This document shows positions 9,504 through 18,631 of a DNA stretch of 64,000 nt, piece by piece (positions within the stretch are counted from its first letter, which is position 1; each line of letters begins with the position of its first letter). This DNA is from Martinezella multihospitum. GTDB lineage: Bacteria; Pseudomonadota; Alphaproteobacteria; Rhizobiales; Rhizobiaceae. The stretch is from positions 41,346 to 105,345 of the forward strand of contig NZ_FMAG01000016.1 of NCBI RefSeq assembly GCF_900094585.1, in the 5' to 3' direction. The translations under genes and the position numbers were made by a program. Below the pieces are notes generated by a model that searched no databases, had not been told where the DNA came from, and saw only the letters and a list, made by a program, of their open reading frames with translations.

Positions 9504-9575
9504 ATGCTTATAGAGGGTATGAACCCTTGAAGACCGTTTCGCTTGCGCCTTGCATTGGCGCGATGCGAGATTGCC

Positions 9576-9670
9576 GGCAGCCCGGATGGGCCGGTGCTGC
9601 CAACAACAACCGTTGACCTGTCATGGGGCAGGATTGCCGGATGCTTTCAGCCGAAGCTTCACGCTTCGGC
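9576..9670 (+). promoter_or_regulatory. structured leader of pnp
   Basis: The 325-base rpsO-pnp spacer holds no supported gene but has hairpins. GGCAGC (9576-9581) pairs with GCTGCC (9596-9601), CCTG (9618-9621) can pair with CAGG (9629-9632), and GCCGAAGC (9650-9657) pairs perfectly with GCTTCGGC (9663-9670). In enterobacteria the pnp leader is cut by RNase III and then repressed by PNPase; a similar role here is inference. Confidence 0.35.
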
Positions 9671-9790
9671 CGACTTTCGAAAGCCTCTCGTTGTCTTGCC
9701 CGTGATGCGTCACACTTCGTGCGGTTGAAGATGCGCCCTGCCGAACTCGTCGGCCACGGCGCCTTTTCCCGTACTGTGCAAGGATAAGAT

Positions 9791-11929
9791 ATGTTCGATA
9801 TCCATACCGTCGAAATCGAGTGGGCAGGCCGCCCGCTGAAGCTGGAAACCGGCAAGATCGCCCGCCAGGCCGACGGCGCCGTCGTCGCCACCTATGGCGA
9901 GACCGTAGTGCTTGCGACCGTCGTTTCCGCCAAGGCTCCGAAGCCGGGCCAGGATTTCTTCCCGCTCACCGTCAACTACCAGGAAAAGACCTACGCTGCC
10001 GGCAAGATCCCCGGCGGCTACTTCAAGCGCGAGGGCCGTCCGAGCGAAAACGAAACGCTCGTTTCCCGCCTGATCGACCGTCCGATCCGCCCGCTCTTCC
10101 CGGAAGGCTACAAGAACGACACGCAGGTCGTCGTGACGGTCATCCAGCATGACCTCGAAAACGATCCGGACATCCTGTCCATGGTCGCGACCTCGGCTGC
10201 CTTGACGCTCTCCGGCATCCCGTTCATGGGCCCGATCGGCGGCGCTCGCGTCGGCTACATCAACGGCGAATACGTGCTGAACCCGCATCTCGACGAGATG
10301 GACGAGTCGACCCTCGACCTCGTCGTCGCCGGTACGCAGGACGCTGTTCTGATGGTTGAATCCGAAGCCAAGGAACTGCCTGAGGACGTCATGCTCGGCG
10401 CCGTCATGTTCGGTCACCGCGGCTTCCAGCCTGTCATTGACGCGATCATCAAGCTCGCCGAAGTTGCCGCCAAGGAGCCCCGCGACTTCCAGCCGGAAGA
10501 CTATTCCGAGCTCGAGAAGGAAATGCTCGGCCTCGCCGAAGCCGAACTCCGCGACGCCTACAAGATCACGCAGAAGGCCGATCGCTACGCCGCCGTCGAC
10601 GCCGTCAAGGCCAAGGTCAAGGCACACTTCCTGCCCGAGGAAGGCGAAGCCAAGTACACGGCCGAAGAAGTCGGCGCCATCTTCAAGCACCTGCAGGCCA
10701 AGATCGTTCGCTGGAACATTCTCGACACGTCGAGCCGCATCGACGGCCGCGACCTGTCGACCGTTCGCCCGATCGTCTCGGAAGTCGGCCTTCTGCCGCG
10801 CACGCACGGTTCGGCGCTGTTTACCCGCGGTGAAACGCAGGCAATCGTCGTCGCCACGCTCGGCACCGGCGAAGACGAACAATATGTCGACAGCCTGACG
10901 GGCATGTACAAGGAGCGTTTCCTGCTCCATTACAACTTCCCTCCCTACTCGGTTGGCGAAACCGGCCGCATGGGCTCCCCGGGTCGTCGCGAAATCGGTC
11001 ACGGCAAGCTCGCATGGCGCGCTATCCGCCCGATGCTGCCGTCGGCTGAACAGTTCCCCTACACGCTGCGCGTCGTCTCCGAAATCACCGAATCGAACGG
11101 CTCGTCCTCGATGGCGACGGTTTGCGGTACCTCCCTCGCTCTGATGGATGCCGGCGTGCCGCTGGCCAAGCCGGTTGCCGGCATTGCCATGGGTCTGATC
11201 CTGGAAGGCGATCGCTTCGCCGTTCTCTCCGACATTCTCGGCGACGAAGACCATCTCGGCGACATGGACTTCAAGGTTGCCGGCACGGAAGCAGGCATCA
11301 CCTCGCTGCAGATGGACATCAAGATCGCCGGCATCACCGAAGAGATCATGAAGGTCGCTCTCAGCCAGGCCCAGGGCGGTCGCACCCACATCCTCGGCGA
11401 AATGGCCAAGGCCATCTCCGAGAGCCGTGGCCAGCTCGGCGAATTCGCACCGCGCATCGAGGTCATGAACATTCCGGTCGACAAGATCCGTGAAGTCATC
11501 GGCTCCGGCGGCAAAGTCATTCGCGAAATCGTCGAAAAGACCGGCGCGAAGATCAACATCGAAGACGACGGCACCGTCAAGATCGCCTCGTCCTCCGGCA
11601 AGGAAATCGAAGCGGCCCGCAAGTGGATCCACTCGATCGTCGCCGAGCCGGAAGTCGGCCAGATCTACGAAGGCACGGTCGTCAAGACCGCCGACTTCGG
11701 CGCCTTCGTCAACTTCTTCGGCGCCCGCGACGGCCTCGTCCACATCTCGCAGCTCGCTTCCGAGCGCGTTGCCAAGACGCAGGACGTCGTCAAGGAAGGC
11801 GACAAGGTCTGGGTCAAGCTGCTCGGCTTCGACGAGCGCGGCAAGGTTCGCCTGTCCATGAAGGTCGTCGACCAGGCCACCGGCCAGGAAATCGCTGCAG
11901 ACAAGAAGAAGGACGACGCGGCCGAATAA
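9791..11929 (+). CDS. pnp: polyribonucleotide nucleotidyltransferase (PNPase)
   Basis: PNPase degrades RNA from the 3' end using phosphate and is a degradosome component. The 712-residue protein has the full domain order: a first RNase PH domain (about 10-145), a helical domain (about 240-320), a second RNase PH domain (about 325-460), a KH domain (about 555-610, with IREVIGSGGKVIREI) and an S1 domain (about 620-690, with GAFVNFFGARDGLVHIS). ATG at 9791 follows AAGGATAAGAT. Length and architecture are normal. Confidence 0.97.
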   Translation: MFDIHTVEIEWAGRPLKLETGKIARQADGAVVATYGETVVLATVVSAKAPKPGQDFFPLTVNYQEKTYAAGKIPGGYFKREGRPSENETLVSRLIDRPIRPLFPEGYKNDTQVVVTVIQHDLENDPDILSMVATSAALTLSGIPFMGPIGGARVGYINGEYVLNPHLDEMDESTLDLVVAGTQDAVLMVESEAKELPEDVMLGAVMFGHRGFQPVIDAIIKLAEVAAKEPRDFQPEDYSELEKEMLGLAEAELRDAYKITQKADRYAAVDAVKAKVKAHFLPEEGEAKYTAEEVGAIFKHLQAKIVRWNILDTSSRIDGRDLSTVRPIVSEVGLLPRTHGSALFTRGETQAIVVATLGTGEDEQYVDSLTGMYKERFLLHYNFPPYSVGETGRMGSPGRREIGHGKLAWRAIRPMLPSAEQFPYTLRVVSEITESNGSSSMATVCGTSLALMDAGVPLAKPVAGIAMGLILEGDRFAVLSDILGDEDHLGDMDFKVAGTEAGITSLQMDIKIAGITEEIMKVALSQAQGGRTHILGEMAKAISESRGQLGEFAPRIEVMNIPVDKIREVIGSGGKVIREIVEKTGAKINIEDDGTVKIASSSGKEIEAARKWIHSIVAEPEVGQIYEGTVVKTADFGAFVNFFGARDGLVHISQLASERVAKTQDVVKEGDKVWVKLLGFDERGKVRLSMKVVDQATGQEIAADKKKDDAAE

Positions 11930-11951
11930 GCTGCGCCTTCATAAACTTTCC

Positions 11952-11982
11952 GGGGCGCGGGATTCGTTTCCGCGCCCCTTTT
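11952..11982 (+). terminator. rho-independent terminator after pnp
   Basis: GGGGCGCGG (11952-11960) pairs with CCGCGCCCC (11970-11978) and is followed by TTTT. It marks the end of the pnp transcript. Confidence 0.8.
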
Positions 11983-12029
11983 ATATTGAAGAGGCTGGCG
12001 ATTTCGGTTTTTCCGAAGCTCTGTGCCCG

Positions 12030-12174
12030 GCCCCTCACCCTAGCCCTCTCCCCGCAATGCGGGGAGAGGGGATTTGACAGCGCTTGATGATCGCCCTCTC
12101 CCAGACTGGGCATGTTGTCTTGCTCTGTGGTCCCCTCTCCCCTTCCCAACGGGGAGAGGGCTAGGGTGAGGGGC
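12030..12174. repeat. mosaic palindromic intergenic element (RIME-like)
   Basis: A 145-bp element is bounded by perfect 24-bp inverted repeats (12030-12053 and 12151-12174). Nested hairpins lie inside each arm, for example CCCCGC/GCGGGG at 12050-12064 and CCCCTCTCCCC with its complement at 12132-12160. Length, nested dyads and intergenic position match the rhizobial class of mosaic palindromic elements; assignment to RIME is from memory. It fills most of the 307-base gap between pnp and the next gene. Confidence 0.8.
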
Positions 12175-12236
12175 AAGCACTAGGACAGACATCTGCCCGC
12201 AGGCCCAACCAACGAAACAATAACGAGACCACGCCC

Positions 12237-13253
12237 ATGAGCCGCGATGCCCTGAAGACCCTGTTCCATCCCTTTGCCTCCGGCACCGTCGACGCTCCCG
12301 GCGAGGGTCAGCGGATCCTGTTCCTAGGCGCCGAGGCCGGCTTTGCGCTGCCGGAGGGCTTTGCTGCCGAGCTTTCCGCCGTTCAGGGTTTCCGCCCCTT
12401 CTATCGCCAGCTGCAGGCGCAGCGCATCAACGTGACGCCGGAGATCGAGGGCGAAGGCTATGACGGCGCGCTGGTGCTCTGCGGCAAGCATAAGGGTGAG
12501 AATGAGGACCATATCGCCGAAGCGCTTTCGCGCGTGAAAGAAGGCGGGCTCATCGTCGTTGCCGGCGGCAAGGAAGACGGCATCCAGCCACTGCGCAAGC
12601 GCATCGAAGCCTTCGGCCTCGAGATCGAGCATATGCCGAAATATCACGGCGTTGCCTTCTGGTTTGCCCGTCCTGCCGATATCAAGCTGTTGACGGCGCA
12701 GCTCGCCAGGCCGGCAACGCGCGTCGACGACAGCTTCACAACGGCGCCCGGCATGTTCTCCCACGACCGTGTCGATGCCGGTTCGGAGCTGCTCGCGTCG
12801 CGCCTGCCGACCGACTTTTCCGGCGATGCCGCCGATTTCGGTGCCGGCTGGGGCTATCTTTCCGTCGAACTCGCAATGAAGTCACCACGGATTGCACGTA
12901 TCGACCTCTACGAGGCCCATTACGGCTCTCTGGAGGCCGCGCGCACCAATCTGCTATCACACTGCCCGAAGGTCGCTCAGCGCTTCTTCTGGCACGATCT
13001 GGCGAGCGAGCCGGTCAAGGACAAGTACGACCTGATCATCATGAACCCGCCTTTCCACGAAGGCCATGCCGCCGAGCCTTCGCTCGGCCAGGCGATGATC
13101 AAGACGGCCGCTTCGGCGCTGCGCGGCGGCGGCCGCCTGATGCTGGTCGCCAATCGCGGCCTGCCCTACGAGCCGGTGCTGGCGGAGAACTTCAAGGAAT
13201 TCGGAGAGACCTGCCGCAATGCCCGCTACAAGGTGCTCTGGGCAAAGAAGTAA
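12237..13253 (+). CDS. rsmC: RsmC-like 16S rRNA guanine N2-methyltransferase
   Basis: The 338-residue protein has the two-half layout of the RsmC/RlmG group. A degenerate N-terminal methyltransferase-like domain (about 1-165) is followed by a catalytic SAM-binding domain with motif I DFGAGWGYLSVEL near 197 and the catalytic NPPFHEGH motif near 267. Such enzymes methylate exocyclic N2 of guanines in rRNA. RsmC (G1207) is the likeliest assignment, but the substrate is inferred. The gene stands alone between two different palindromic repeat elements. Confidence 0.8.
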   Translation: MSRDALKTLFHPFASGTVDAPGEGQRILFLGAEAGFALPEGFAAELSAVQGFRPFYRQLQAQRINVTPEIEGEGYDGALVLCGKHKGENEDHIAEALSRVKEGGLIVVAGGKEDGIQPLRKRIEAFGLEIEHMPKYHGVAFWFARPADIKLLTAQLARPATRVDDSFTTAPGMFSHDRVDAGSELLASRLPTDFSGDAADFGAGWGYLSVELAMKSPRIARIDLYEAHYGSLEAARTNLLSHCPKVAQRFFWHDLASEPVKDKYDLIIMNPPFHEGHAAEPSLGQAMIKTAASALRGGGRLMLVANRGLPYEPVLAENFKEFGETCRNARYKVLWAKK

Positions 13254-13353
13254 GCAATGAATGGCGGTCAAATGGCCGCCATTTTTATGCGAGGCTCAAC
13301 CGCGCTGCTTGGCGCCGCAGAATACCCCAGGGCTCTTTCTTCACCATCTCTAC

Positions 13354-13526
13354 CGTCATCCTCGGGCTTGACCCGAGGATCCACGCACAAGCGTTTCAAC
13401 CGGATGCATCATCTCTGGTTGAGCCACAAACGAGAGTGCGGCGCGGATCGTTGTTACGATGCCCGCGGACGCGGCAACGCACACGGGACTTGTGTCTGGA
13501 TCCTCGGGTCAAGCCCGAGGATGACG
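13354..13526. repeat. second inverted-repeat intergenic element
   Basis: A perfect 30-bp inverted repeat (13354-13383 and 13497-13526) encloses about 113 bp with no supported gene. Each arm is itself a partial dyad, CCTCGGGCTTGACCCGAGG. The termini differ completely from the 12030-12174 element, so it is another family. It occupies most of the 303-base gap between rsmC and the convergent GNAT gene. Confidence 0.8.
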
Positions 13527-13556
13527 AAGTGTGAATATGCCGCGATGGCAAACCGA

Positions 13557-14135
13557 TCACACCTCACGCGACGCCCTTGCCGCCCATTCCCAGCTCAGCA
13601 CAGCATAGACGCATTCATCGCCCCAAATGCCGTTGAAGCGATCGCTTTCAATCAAAAGCGCCTCGCGACGCAGACCAAGCCGCTCGACGACGCCGACGGA
13701 GCCGGCGTTCTTCGCATCCAGTCGCGCGAAGATCCGGTGAAAGCCGAATTTTTCGAAACCGAGGGTAATCATGGCTTCTGCCGCTTCGGTGGCATACCCC
13801 TTGCCGGCATAGGCGGGATTGAAGATATAGCCGAGCTCGGCTTGAAGTGCGGCCTTGTTGACGAGCTTCAAGCTGACCTGGCCCATCAGGGCATCATCCT
13901 CGCATCGCATGACGGCGCAACGGAGAATATCGCCGTCTTCCGACAAACGCGTATTGAAGCTGGCGTCGAAACGCTCGCGCATCTCCTCTTCCGACGGAGG
14001 ATCGCTGTAGAGATAACGATAGATCTCCGGCAGAGAACGGTAAGCGCTGTAGGCTTCGAAATCCTCCGGCACAAAGCGGCGAAGGATGAGGCGATCCGTA
14101 GAGGCAAAATATTCGCTGTCCGCGAGTGTCATCAA
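13557..14135 (-). CDS. GNAT-family N-acetyltransferase (RimJ/RimL type)
   Basis: The 192-residue protein fits the RimJ/RimL subgroup of GNAT acetyltransferases, which move acetyl from acetyl-CoA to an amine, often a protein N-terminus or an antibiotic. It starts with a strand and RLILRRFVPEDFEAY. The acetyl-CoA loop region is YAGKGYATEAAEAMI near 115, followed by GFHRIFARLDAKNAGSVGV. The acceptor is not predictable. It runs convergently with rsmC and lies 31 bases downstream of the HIT gene on the same strand. Confidence 0.85.
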   Translation of the reverse strand: MMTLADSEYFASTDRLILRRFVPEDFEAYSAYRSLPEIYRYLYSDPPSEEEMRERFDASFNTRLSEDGDILRCAVMRCEDDALMGQVSLKLVNKAALQAELGYIFNPAYAGKGYATEAAEAMITLGFEKFGFHRIFARLDAKNAGSVGVVERLGLRREALLIESDRFNGIWGDECVYAVLSWEWAARASREV

Positions 14136-14166
14136 GCATCCAAAATGTTCGTGCTGGCAGGGCTAC

Positions 14167-14532
14167 TCAATCCGGTCGCGCGGCCGGCAATTCCATATCA
14201 CCCAGCCGGCGCGGGATCAGATGGACATGGGCATGAAAGATTTTCTGGCCGGCCGCATGGCCGATGTTCGACCCGAAGTTAAATCCGCTGACGGATGGGT
14301 CTTCGCTTCCGATCGCCTCTTGGCACCGCACAGCAAGTTGGTGAATGGCTTCACGCTCATTCGCATCAGTTGCGAAAATATCCGCCACATGGCGCCTGGG
14401 AATGATCAGCGTGTGCAGCGGCCGCACCGGGAATTTGTCCCTGATCGCAAAGGCGGCAGTGTTTTCGACAAGGATGGTCAGTTCGGACACACAGCAAAAG
14501 ATGCAGTTCTCACCCGCCACACAGACCTCCAT
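14167..14532 (-). CDS. HIT-family nucleotide hydrolase/transferase
   Basis: The 121-residue protein has the histidine triad near its C-terminus (His100, His102 and His104 in FHAHVHLIPRR) and an N-terminal CIFC that may bind zinc. HIT proteins hydrolyse nucleoside phosphoramidates or dinucleotides. The preceding segment GFNFGSNIGHAAGQ is typical of the Hint-like branch. It follows fabI on the same strand after an 84-base gap with a hairpin, and precedes the GNAT gene. The physiological substrate is unknown. Confidence 0.88.
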   Translation of the reverse strand: MEVCVAGENCIFCCVSELTILVENTAAFAIRDKFPVRPLHTLIIPRRHVADIFATDANEREAIHQLAVRCQEAIGSEDPSVSGFNFGSNIGHAAGQKIFHAHVHLIPRRLGDMELPAARPD

Positions 14533-14541
14533 TAAAGCTTA

Positions 14542-14560
14542 GGGCCGCTCGTGGCGGCCC
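14542..14560 (-). terminator. hairpin between fabI and the HIT gene
   Basis: GGGCCGC (14542-14548) pairs perfectly with GCGGCCC (14554-14560). On the minus strand it lies just downstream of fabI. No T run follows, so it may only slow transcription or protect the 3' end. Confidence 0.4.
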
Positions 14561-14616
14561 CAAAATGCTATAGAATTTGCGATTGAGGCGATAGCTTCCG
14601 CACTCAAACGCTTGAC

Positions 14617-15423
14617 TTATTCCGCGTCCGCGCTCGACAGCGTTTCCAGTGTCGGCATCGAGGTGATGTTGTAGCCGGCATCGACGAAGTGGATTTCGCC
14701 GGTCACGCCTGCCGAGAGATCCGACAGGAGATAGAGCGACGAGGAGCCGACCTGATCGATGGTGACGGACTTGCGCAGCGGCGCGTTGCGCTGGTTCCAC
14801 GACAGGATGGCGCGGGCATCGGAAATGCCGGCGCCGGCGAGCGTGCGGATCGGGCCGGCGGAAACGGCGTTGACGCGAATGCCGCGCGGGCCGTAATCGG
14901 CAGCGAGATAGCGAACGGAGGCCTCGAGTGCGGCCTTGGCGACACCCATGACGTTGTAGTTCGGGATGACGCGCGTCGAGCCGTTATAGGTCAGCGTCAG
15001 CATGCTGCCGCCCTCGGTCATCAGCTCGGCGGCGCGCTTGGCAATCTCGGTGAAGGAGAAGCAGGAAATCACCATGGTACGGGTGAAGTTCTCCCGCGTG
15101 GTGTCGGCATAAAGCCCCTTCAGCTCGTTCTTGTCGGAAAAGCCGATGGCATGGACGATGAAATCCAGTTTGCCCCAGCGCTCCTTGATCGCCGCGAAGA
15201 CGGAATCGACCGATGCGAGATCCTCGACGTCGCACGGCAGAAGGAAATCCGAGCCGACTTCGGCTGCCAGCGGCTTGACGCGCTTGCCGAGAGCTTCGCC
15301 CTGAAAGGTGAAAGCCAGTTCCGCGCCTTCGGCTGCAAGCGCCTTCGAAATACCCCAGGCAATCGAGTGATTGTTTGCGACGCCCATGATGAGGCCGCGC
15401 TTACCCTGCATGATTCCCGTCAT
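14617..15423 (-). CDS. fabI: enoyl-ACP reductase (NADH) FabI
   Basis: FabI performs the last reduction of each fatty-acid elongation cycle. The 268-residue protein has the N-terminal nucleotide-binding sequence GVANNHSIAWGI and the catalytic Tyr156 and Lys163 in YNVMGVAK, at the same numbers as in E. coli FabI, plus Tyr146. It is the third gene of a fabA-fabB-fabI transcript, 4 bases after fabB, which places it in unsaturated fatty-acid synthesis. The second Met (residue 5) is an alternative start. Confidence 0.95.
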   Translation of the reverse strand: MTGIMQGKRGLIMGVANNHSIAWGISKALAAEGAELAFTFQGEALGKRVKPLAAEVGSDFLLPCDVEDLASVDSVFAAIKERWGKLDFIVHAIGFSDKNELKGLYADTTRENFTRTMVISCFSFTEIAKRAAELMTEGGSMLTLTYNGSTRVIPNYNVMGVAKAALEASVRYLAADYGPRGIRVNAVSAGPIRTLAGAGISDARAILSWNQRNAPLRKSVTIDQVGSSSLYLLSDLSAGVTGEIHFVDAGYNITSMPTLETLSSADAE

Positions 15424-15427
15424 TGCC

Positions 15428-16651
15428 TTATCCGTTGTAGCGCTGGAATACGAGCGTGGCGTTGGTGCCGCCGAAGCCGAAGGAGTTCGAAAGAGCGATA
15501 TCGAACTTGGCGTTGTCGATACGCTTGCGCACGACCGGCACGCCTTCGAATTCCGGATCGAGTTCGGTGATGTGAGCGCTTTCGCCGATGAAACGCTCCT
15601 GCATCATCAGGATCGAGTAGATCGATTCCTGAACGCCGGCTGCGCCGAGCGAATGGCCCGTCAGCGACTTGGTCGACTGGATCGGCGGGATCTTGTCGCC
15701 GAAGACTTCGCGGATCGCGCCGATTTCCTTGCTATCGCCCACCGGCGTCGAGGTGCCGTGGGTGTTGATGTAGTCGATATCGCCCTTCACGGTGGCGAGC
15801 GCCTGGCGCATGCAGCGCACGGCACCCTCGCCCGATGGCGCCACCATGTCGTAACCGTCTGAAGTGGCGCCGTAGCCGATGATCTCGGCATAGATCTTGG
15901 CGCCGCGGGCCTTGGCGTGTTCCAGCTCTTCCAGAACCAGCACGCCCGCGCCGCCGGCGATGACAAAGCCGTCACGCTTGGCATCATAGGCGCGCGAGGC
16001 GGTTTCCGGGTGGTTTTCGTTGAAATCCGACGACATCGCTCCCATGGCGTCGAAGAGGTTCGACATGGTCCAGTCGAGGTCTTCGTGGCCGCCGGCGAAC
16101 ATGACGTCCTGCTTGCCCCACTGGATCATTTCAGCGGCATTGCCGATGCAATGCGCGGAGGTCGAGCAGGCCGACGAGATGGAGTAGTTGACACCGTGGA
16201 TCTTGAACCAGGTCGCAAGCGTGGCCGAGGCGGTCGACGACATCGACTTCGGCACGGCGAAAGGTCCGATGCGCTTCGGGCTGTTGTTCTTGCGGGTGAT
16301 GTCGGCAGCCTCAATCAGCGTGCGGGTCGACGGGCCGCCGGAGCCCATGATGATGCCGGTGCGCTCGTTGGTGATATCACCTTCCTCGAGGCCGCTGTCT
16401 GCGATCGCCTGCTTCATGGCGACGTGGTTCCAGGCACCGCCCTGCGACAGGAAGCGCATGGCGCGGCGATCCACCAGGTCCGTCGTATCGATCTTCGGCG
16501 CACCCCAGACCTGGCACTTGAAACCGTGCTCGGCGAAATCGGGGGAGAAGGAAATGCCGGATTTGGCGTCGCGCAGCGAGGCGGTCACCTCTTGAGCATT
16601 GTTTCCAATCGAAGAGACAATACCCAGACCCGTAACAACTACCCGTCTCAT
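15428..16651 (-). CDS. fabB: beta-ketoacyl-ACP synthase I FabB
   Basis: FabB condenses malonyl-ACP with acyl-ACP and is needed to elongate the unsaturated intermediate made by FabA. The 407-residue protein has the thiolase fold with catalytic Cys162 in SSACSTSAHC and the two histidines in NTHGTSTPVGD and TGHSLGAAG. ATG at 16651 starts MRRVVVTGLG and gives the family length; the open frame upstream to 17026 is only the antisense-free extension through fabA and is not part of it. It lies between fabA and fabI. Confidence 0.96.
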   Translation of the reverse strand: MRRVVVTGLGIVSSIGNNAQEVTASLRDAKSGISFSPDFAEHGFKCQVWGAPKIDTTDLVDRRAMRFLSQGGAWNHVAMKQAIADSGLEEGDITNERTGIIMGSGGPSTRTLIEAADITRKNNSPKRIGPFAVPKSMSSTASATLATWFKIHGVNYSISSACSTSAHCIGNAAEMIQWGKQDVMFAGGHEDLDWTMSNLFDAMGAMSSDFNENHPETASRAYDAKRDGFVIAGGAGVLVLEELEHAKARGAKIYAEIIGYGATSDGYDMVAPSGEGAVRCMRQALATVKGDIDYINTHGTSTPVGDSKEIGAIREVFGDKIPPIQSTKSLTGHSLGAAGVQESIYSILMMQERFIGESAHITELDPEFEGVPVVRKRIDNAKFDIALSNSFGFGGTNATLVFQRYNG

Positions 16652-16704
16652 GTCGATGACCTTTTCTAAAACATCTGTCTTTGTGGAGGCGGCGGTGCCG
16701 CGGT

Positions 16705-17220
16705 TCAGGCAACCTTGTCCTTGGACAGGCCCACGCGCAGGTCCGTCGCCTGATAGATGGTCTCGCCGTCGGCCTTCAGCCAGCCGTCGGCAGTGCCAAG
16801 GACGAGGCGCCCGCGCATGACGCGCTTGAAGTCGATGCCGTATTCGAGAAGCTTCGTATCCGGACGAACCATGCCCTTGAACTTCACTTCGCCTGTCGAA
16901 AGCGCCATGCCGCGGCCGGGCTCGCCGAGCCAGCCGAGGAAGAAGCCGGTCAGCTGCCACATGCCGTCGAGCCCGAGGCAGCCCGGCATGATCGGATTGC
17001 CGGCAAAATGGCAGGGGAAGTACCAATCATCAGGGCGCACGTCGTATTCGGCGCGAATATAGCCCTTGTCGAAGGCTCCGCCCGTCTCGGAAATATCGGT
17101 AATGCGATGGACCATCAGCATCGGTGGCAGGGGAAGCTGTGCGTTGCCCGGGCCGAACAGCTCGCCGCGGCCACAGGACAGGATTTCCTCGTAATTGAAG
17201 CTGGATTGTCTCGTCGTCAT
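16705..17220 (-). CDS. fabA: 3-hydroxydecanoyl-ACP dehydratase/isomerase FabA
   Basis: FabA dehydrates 3-hydroxydecanoyl-ACP and isomerises the product to the cis-3 form, the branch point to unsaturated fatty acids. The 171-residue protein has the hot-dog fold sequence with active-site His71 in CHFAGNPIMPG and Asp85 in LGLDGMWQL. It is the first gene of the fabA-fabB-fabI cluster and is divergent from irr, so the 297-base spacer holds promoters for both. Confidence 0.97.
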   Translation of the reverse strand: MTTRQSSFNYEEILSCGRGELFGPGNAQLPLPPMLMVHRITDISETGGAFDKGYIRAEYDVRPDDWYFPCHFAGNPIMPGCLGLDGMWQLTGFFLGWLGEPGRGMALSTGEVKFKGMVRPDTKLLEYGIDFKRVMRGRLVLGTADGWLKADGETIYQATDLRVGLSKDKVA

Positions 17221-17445
17221 AAAAATTCCGTTTCCCCCGCATGAATGCCGATGGATGTGAAGCTTTAGTGCAAGATCGACAGAAAATGAAGCGCAACCAT
17301 CACACTCTCATTCAGCCGTTCGATCGAACGCACCAGCTCTTATGTGGTGGTCGCATACAGGAACGCCAGAGCCGCTACCAGTGCCAAATGCGGCAAAAGC
17401 CCGATTTTTCCGGCTTTTGAGCACCTTCCCACCCCATTGAAACTA

Positions 17446-17473
17446 TTGAAAGCAATCAAGGCAAAAGTTATAT
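17446..17473 (+). promoter_or_regulatory. candidate irr promoter
   Basis: TTGAAA (17446-17451) and TTATAT (17468-17473) are 16 bases apart and lie 45 bases before the irr start. The rest of the 297-base fabA-irr spacer shows no gene. I could not see a clear iron-control-element palindrome here. Confidence 0.35.
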
Positions 17474-17517
17474 GGCTTAGTAAAGAATTATAGAGATCAG
17501 GAATCCGGAGTCCCTGA

Positions 17518-17940
17518 ATGGCGGAAGAAGCCGAAATCGCGATCGAGAGCAGGCTGCGCAATGTGGGCCTGAGGCCGACCAGGCAGCGCATCGCGCTCGG
17601 CGATCTTCTCTTCGCCAAGGGGGATCGCCATCTGACCGTAGAGGAGCTTCACGAGGAAGCTGTCGCCGCCGGCGTTCCGGTTTCGCTCGCGACTGTCTAC
17701 AACACGCTGCATCAATTTACCGAGGCAGGCCTGATCCGCGTGCTCGCCGTCGAAAGCACTAAGACCTATTTCGACACCAACGTCTCCGATCATCATCACT
17801 TTTTCGTGGAAGGCCACAACGAAGTGCTGGATATTCCGATCAGCAATCTGACGATCGACAATCTGCCAGAGCCGCCGAAGGGCATGGAAATCGCCCATGT
17901 CGACGTGGTGATCCGCCTGCGCCGCAAGCAGAGGCAATAG
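17518..17940 (+). CDS. irr: iron response regulator Irr (Fur family)
   Basis: Irr is the rhizobial Fur-family regulator that responds to haem status and controls haem synthesis and iron uptake. The 140-residue protein has a winged-helix domain (GLRPTRQRIALGDLLF, then LATVYNTLHQF) and the Irr-specific triple histidine at 92-94 in DHHHFFVEGH. It has no cysteine at all, so it lacks the N-terminal haem-regulatory Cys of Bradyrhizobium Irr, as known for Rhizobium leguminosarum. It is divergent from fabA. Confidence 0.93.
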   Translation: MAEEAEIAIESRLRNVGLRPTRQRIALGDLLFAKGDRHLTVEELHEEAVAAGVPVSLATVYNTLHQFTEAGLIRVLAVESTKTYFDTNVSDHHHFFVEGHNEVLDIPISNLTIDNLPEPPKGMEIAHVDVVIRLRRKQRQ

Positions 17941-17995
17941 GATTGTCTTCCAACCATTTGCTATTGCCTACTGCCTAATTCCTACTGCCTCACAT

Positions 17996-18631
17996 CTACA
18001 TCACATCGTCCGGATGCCGGCCCGGCTTGTGATGATAGGTCGGAAAGGTCCAGCCGAACCAGAGCGCGCCGCCGCGCACCGCAAAGGCCGCGATCACGCC
18101 CAGTCCCGCGGACATATAGAGCGGCATCGGGGTCGCATTGGCGGCGGTGAAAACGCCTGCGCCGACGAGCGAAGCCGTCACATAGATTTCCGGACGCAGC
18201 AGCACCGAGGGTTCATTCGCCAAAAGATCGCGTAAAATGCCGCCGAAGGTCGCCGTCAGTGCGCCAGTGACGATAGCGACGGTAGGCGAGCCCGTCGCCG
18301 CCATGCCCTTGGCCGCTCCCATCACGCAATAGGCCGATAGTCCCACTGCATCGAGCCAGATGAGCAGCCGATAGCGCGATTCGAACAGGTGCGCGGTGAA
18401 GAAGACCAGGACGCCGACCACGGCGCAGATGATGATATAGGTCGGATTCAGCACCCAGAAGACCGGCACCCGGCCAAGGACGATATCGCGCAGCGTGCCG
18501 CCACCGATACCGGTGACGGCCGCCAGGAACAAGAAGCCGATCAGATCGAGCTGCTTGCGCGAGGCGGCGAGCGCGCCGGTTGCGGCAAAAAGGGCGACGC
18601 CGGCATAATCAAGAAACGAGAGAAGCGACAT
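17996..18631 (-). CDS. TRIC-like/UPF0126 cation channel protein
   Basis: The 211-residue integral membrane protein has about seven transmembrane helices arranged as two repeats, each with a GGxxRD-type motif (GIGGGTLRDIVLG near 47 and TFGGILRDLLA near 130). This is the mark of the bacterial trimeric intracellular cation channel homologues (UPF0126). I chose ATG at 18631 because GGAG precedes it; a start at 18736 would add 35 unlike residues. It converges with irr. Confidence 0.88.
   Translation of the reverse strand: MSLLSFLDYAGVALFAATGALAASRKQLDLIGFLFLAAVTGIGGGTLRDIVLGRVPVFWVLNPTYIIICAVVGVLVFFTAHLFESRYRLLIWLDAVGLSAYCVMGAAKGMAATGSPTVAIVTGALTATFGGILRDLLANEPSVLLRPEIYVTASLVGAGVFTAANATPMPLYMSAGLGVIAAFAVRGGALWFGWTFPTYHHKPGRHPDDVM

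Noticed and set aside
12030..13526. Composite transposon carrying rsmC
   Set aside because: The two flanking elements have different termini and no transposase, so there is no evidence they move the gene together.
17941..17995. Three short TACTGCCT-like repeats between irr and the TRIC-like gene
   Set aside because: Only 7-8 bases each and irregularly spaced; could arise by chance. Not a CRISPR or a known repeat.
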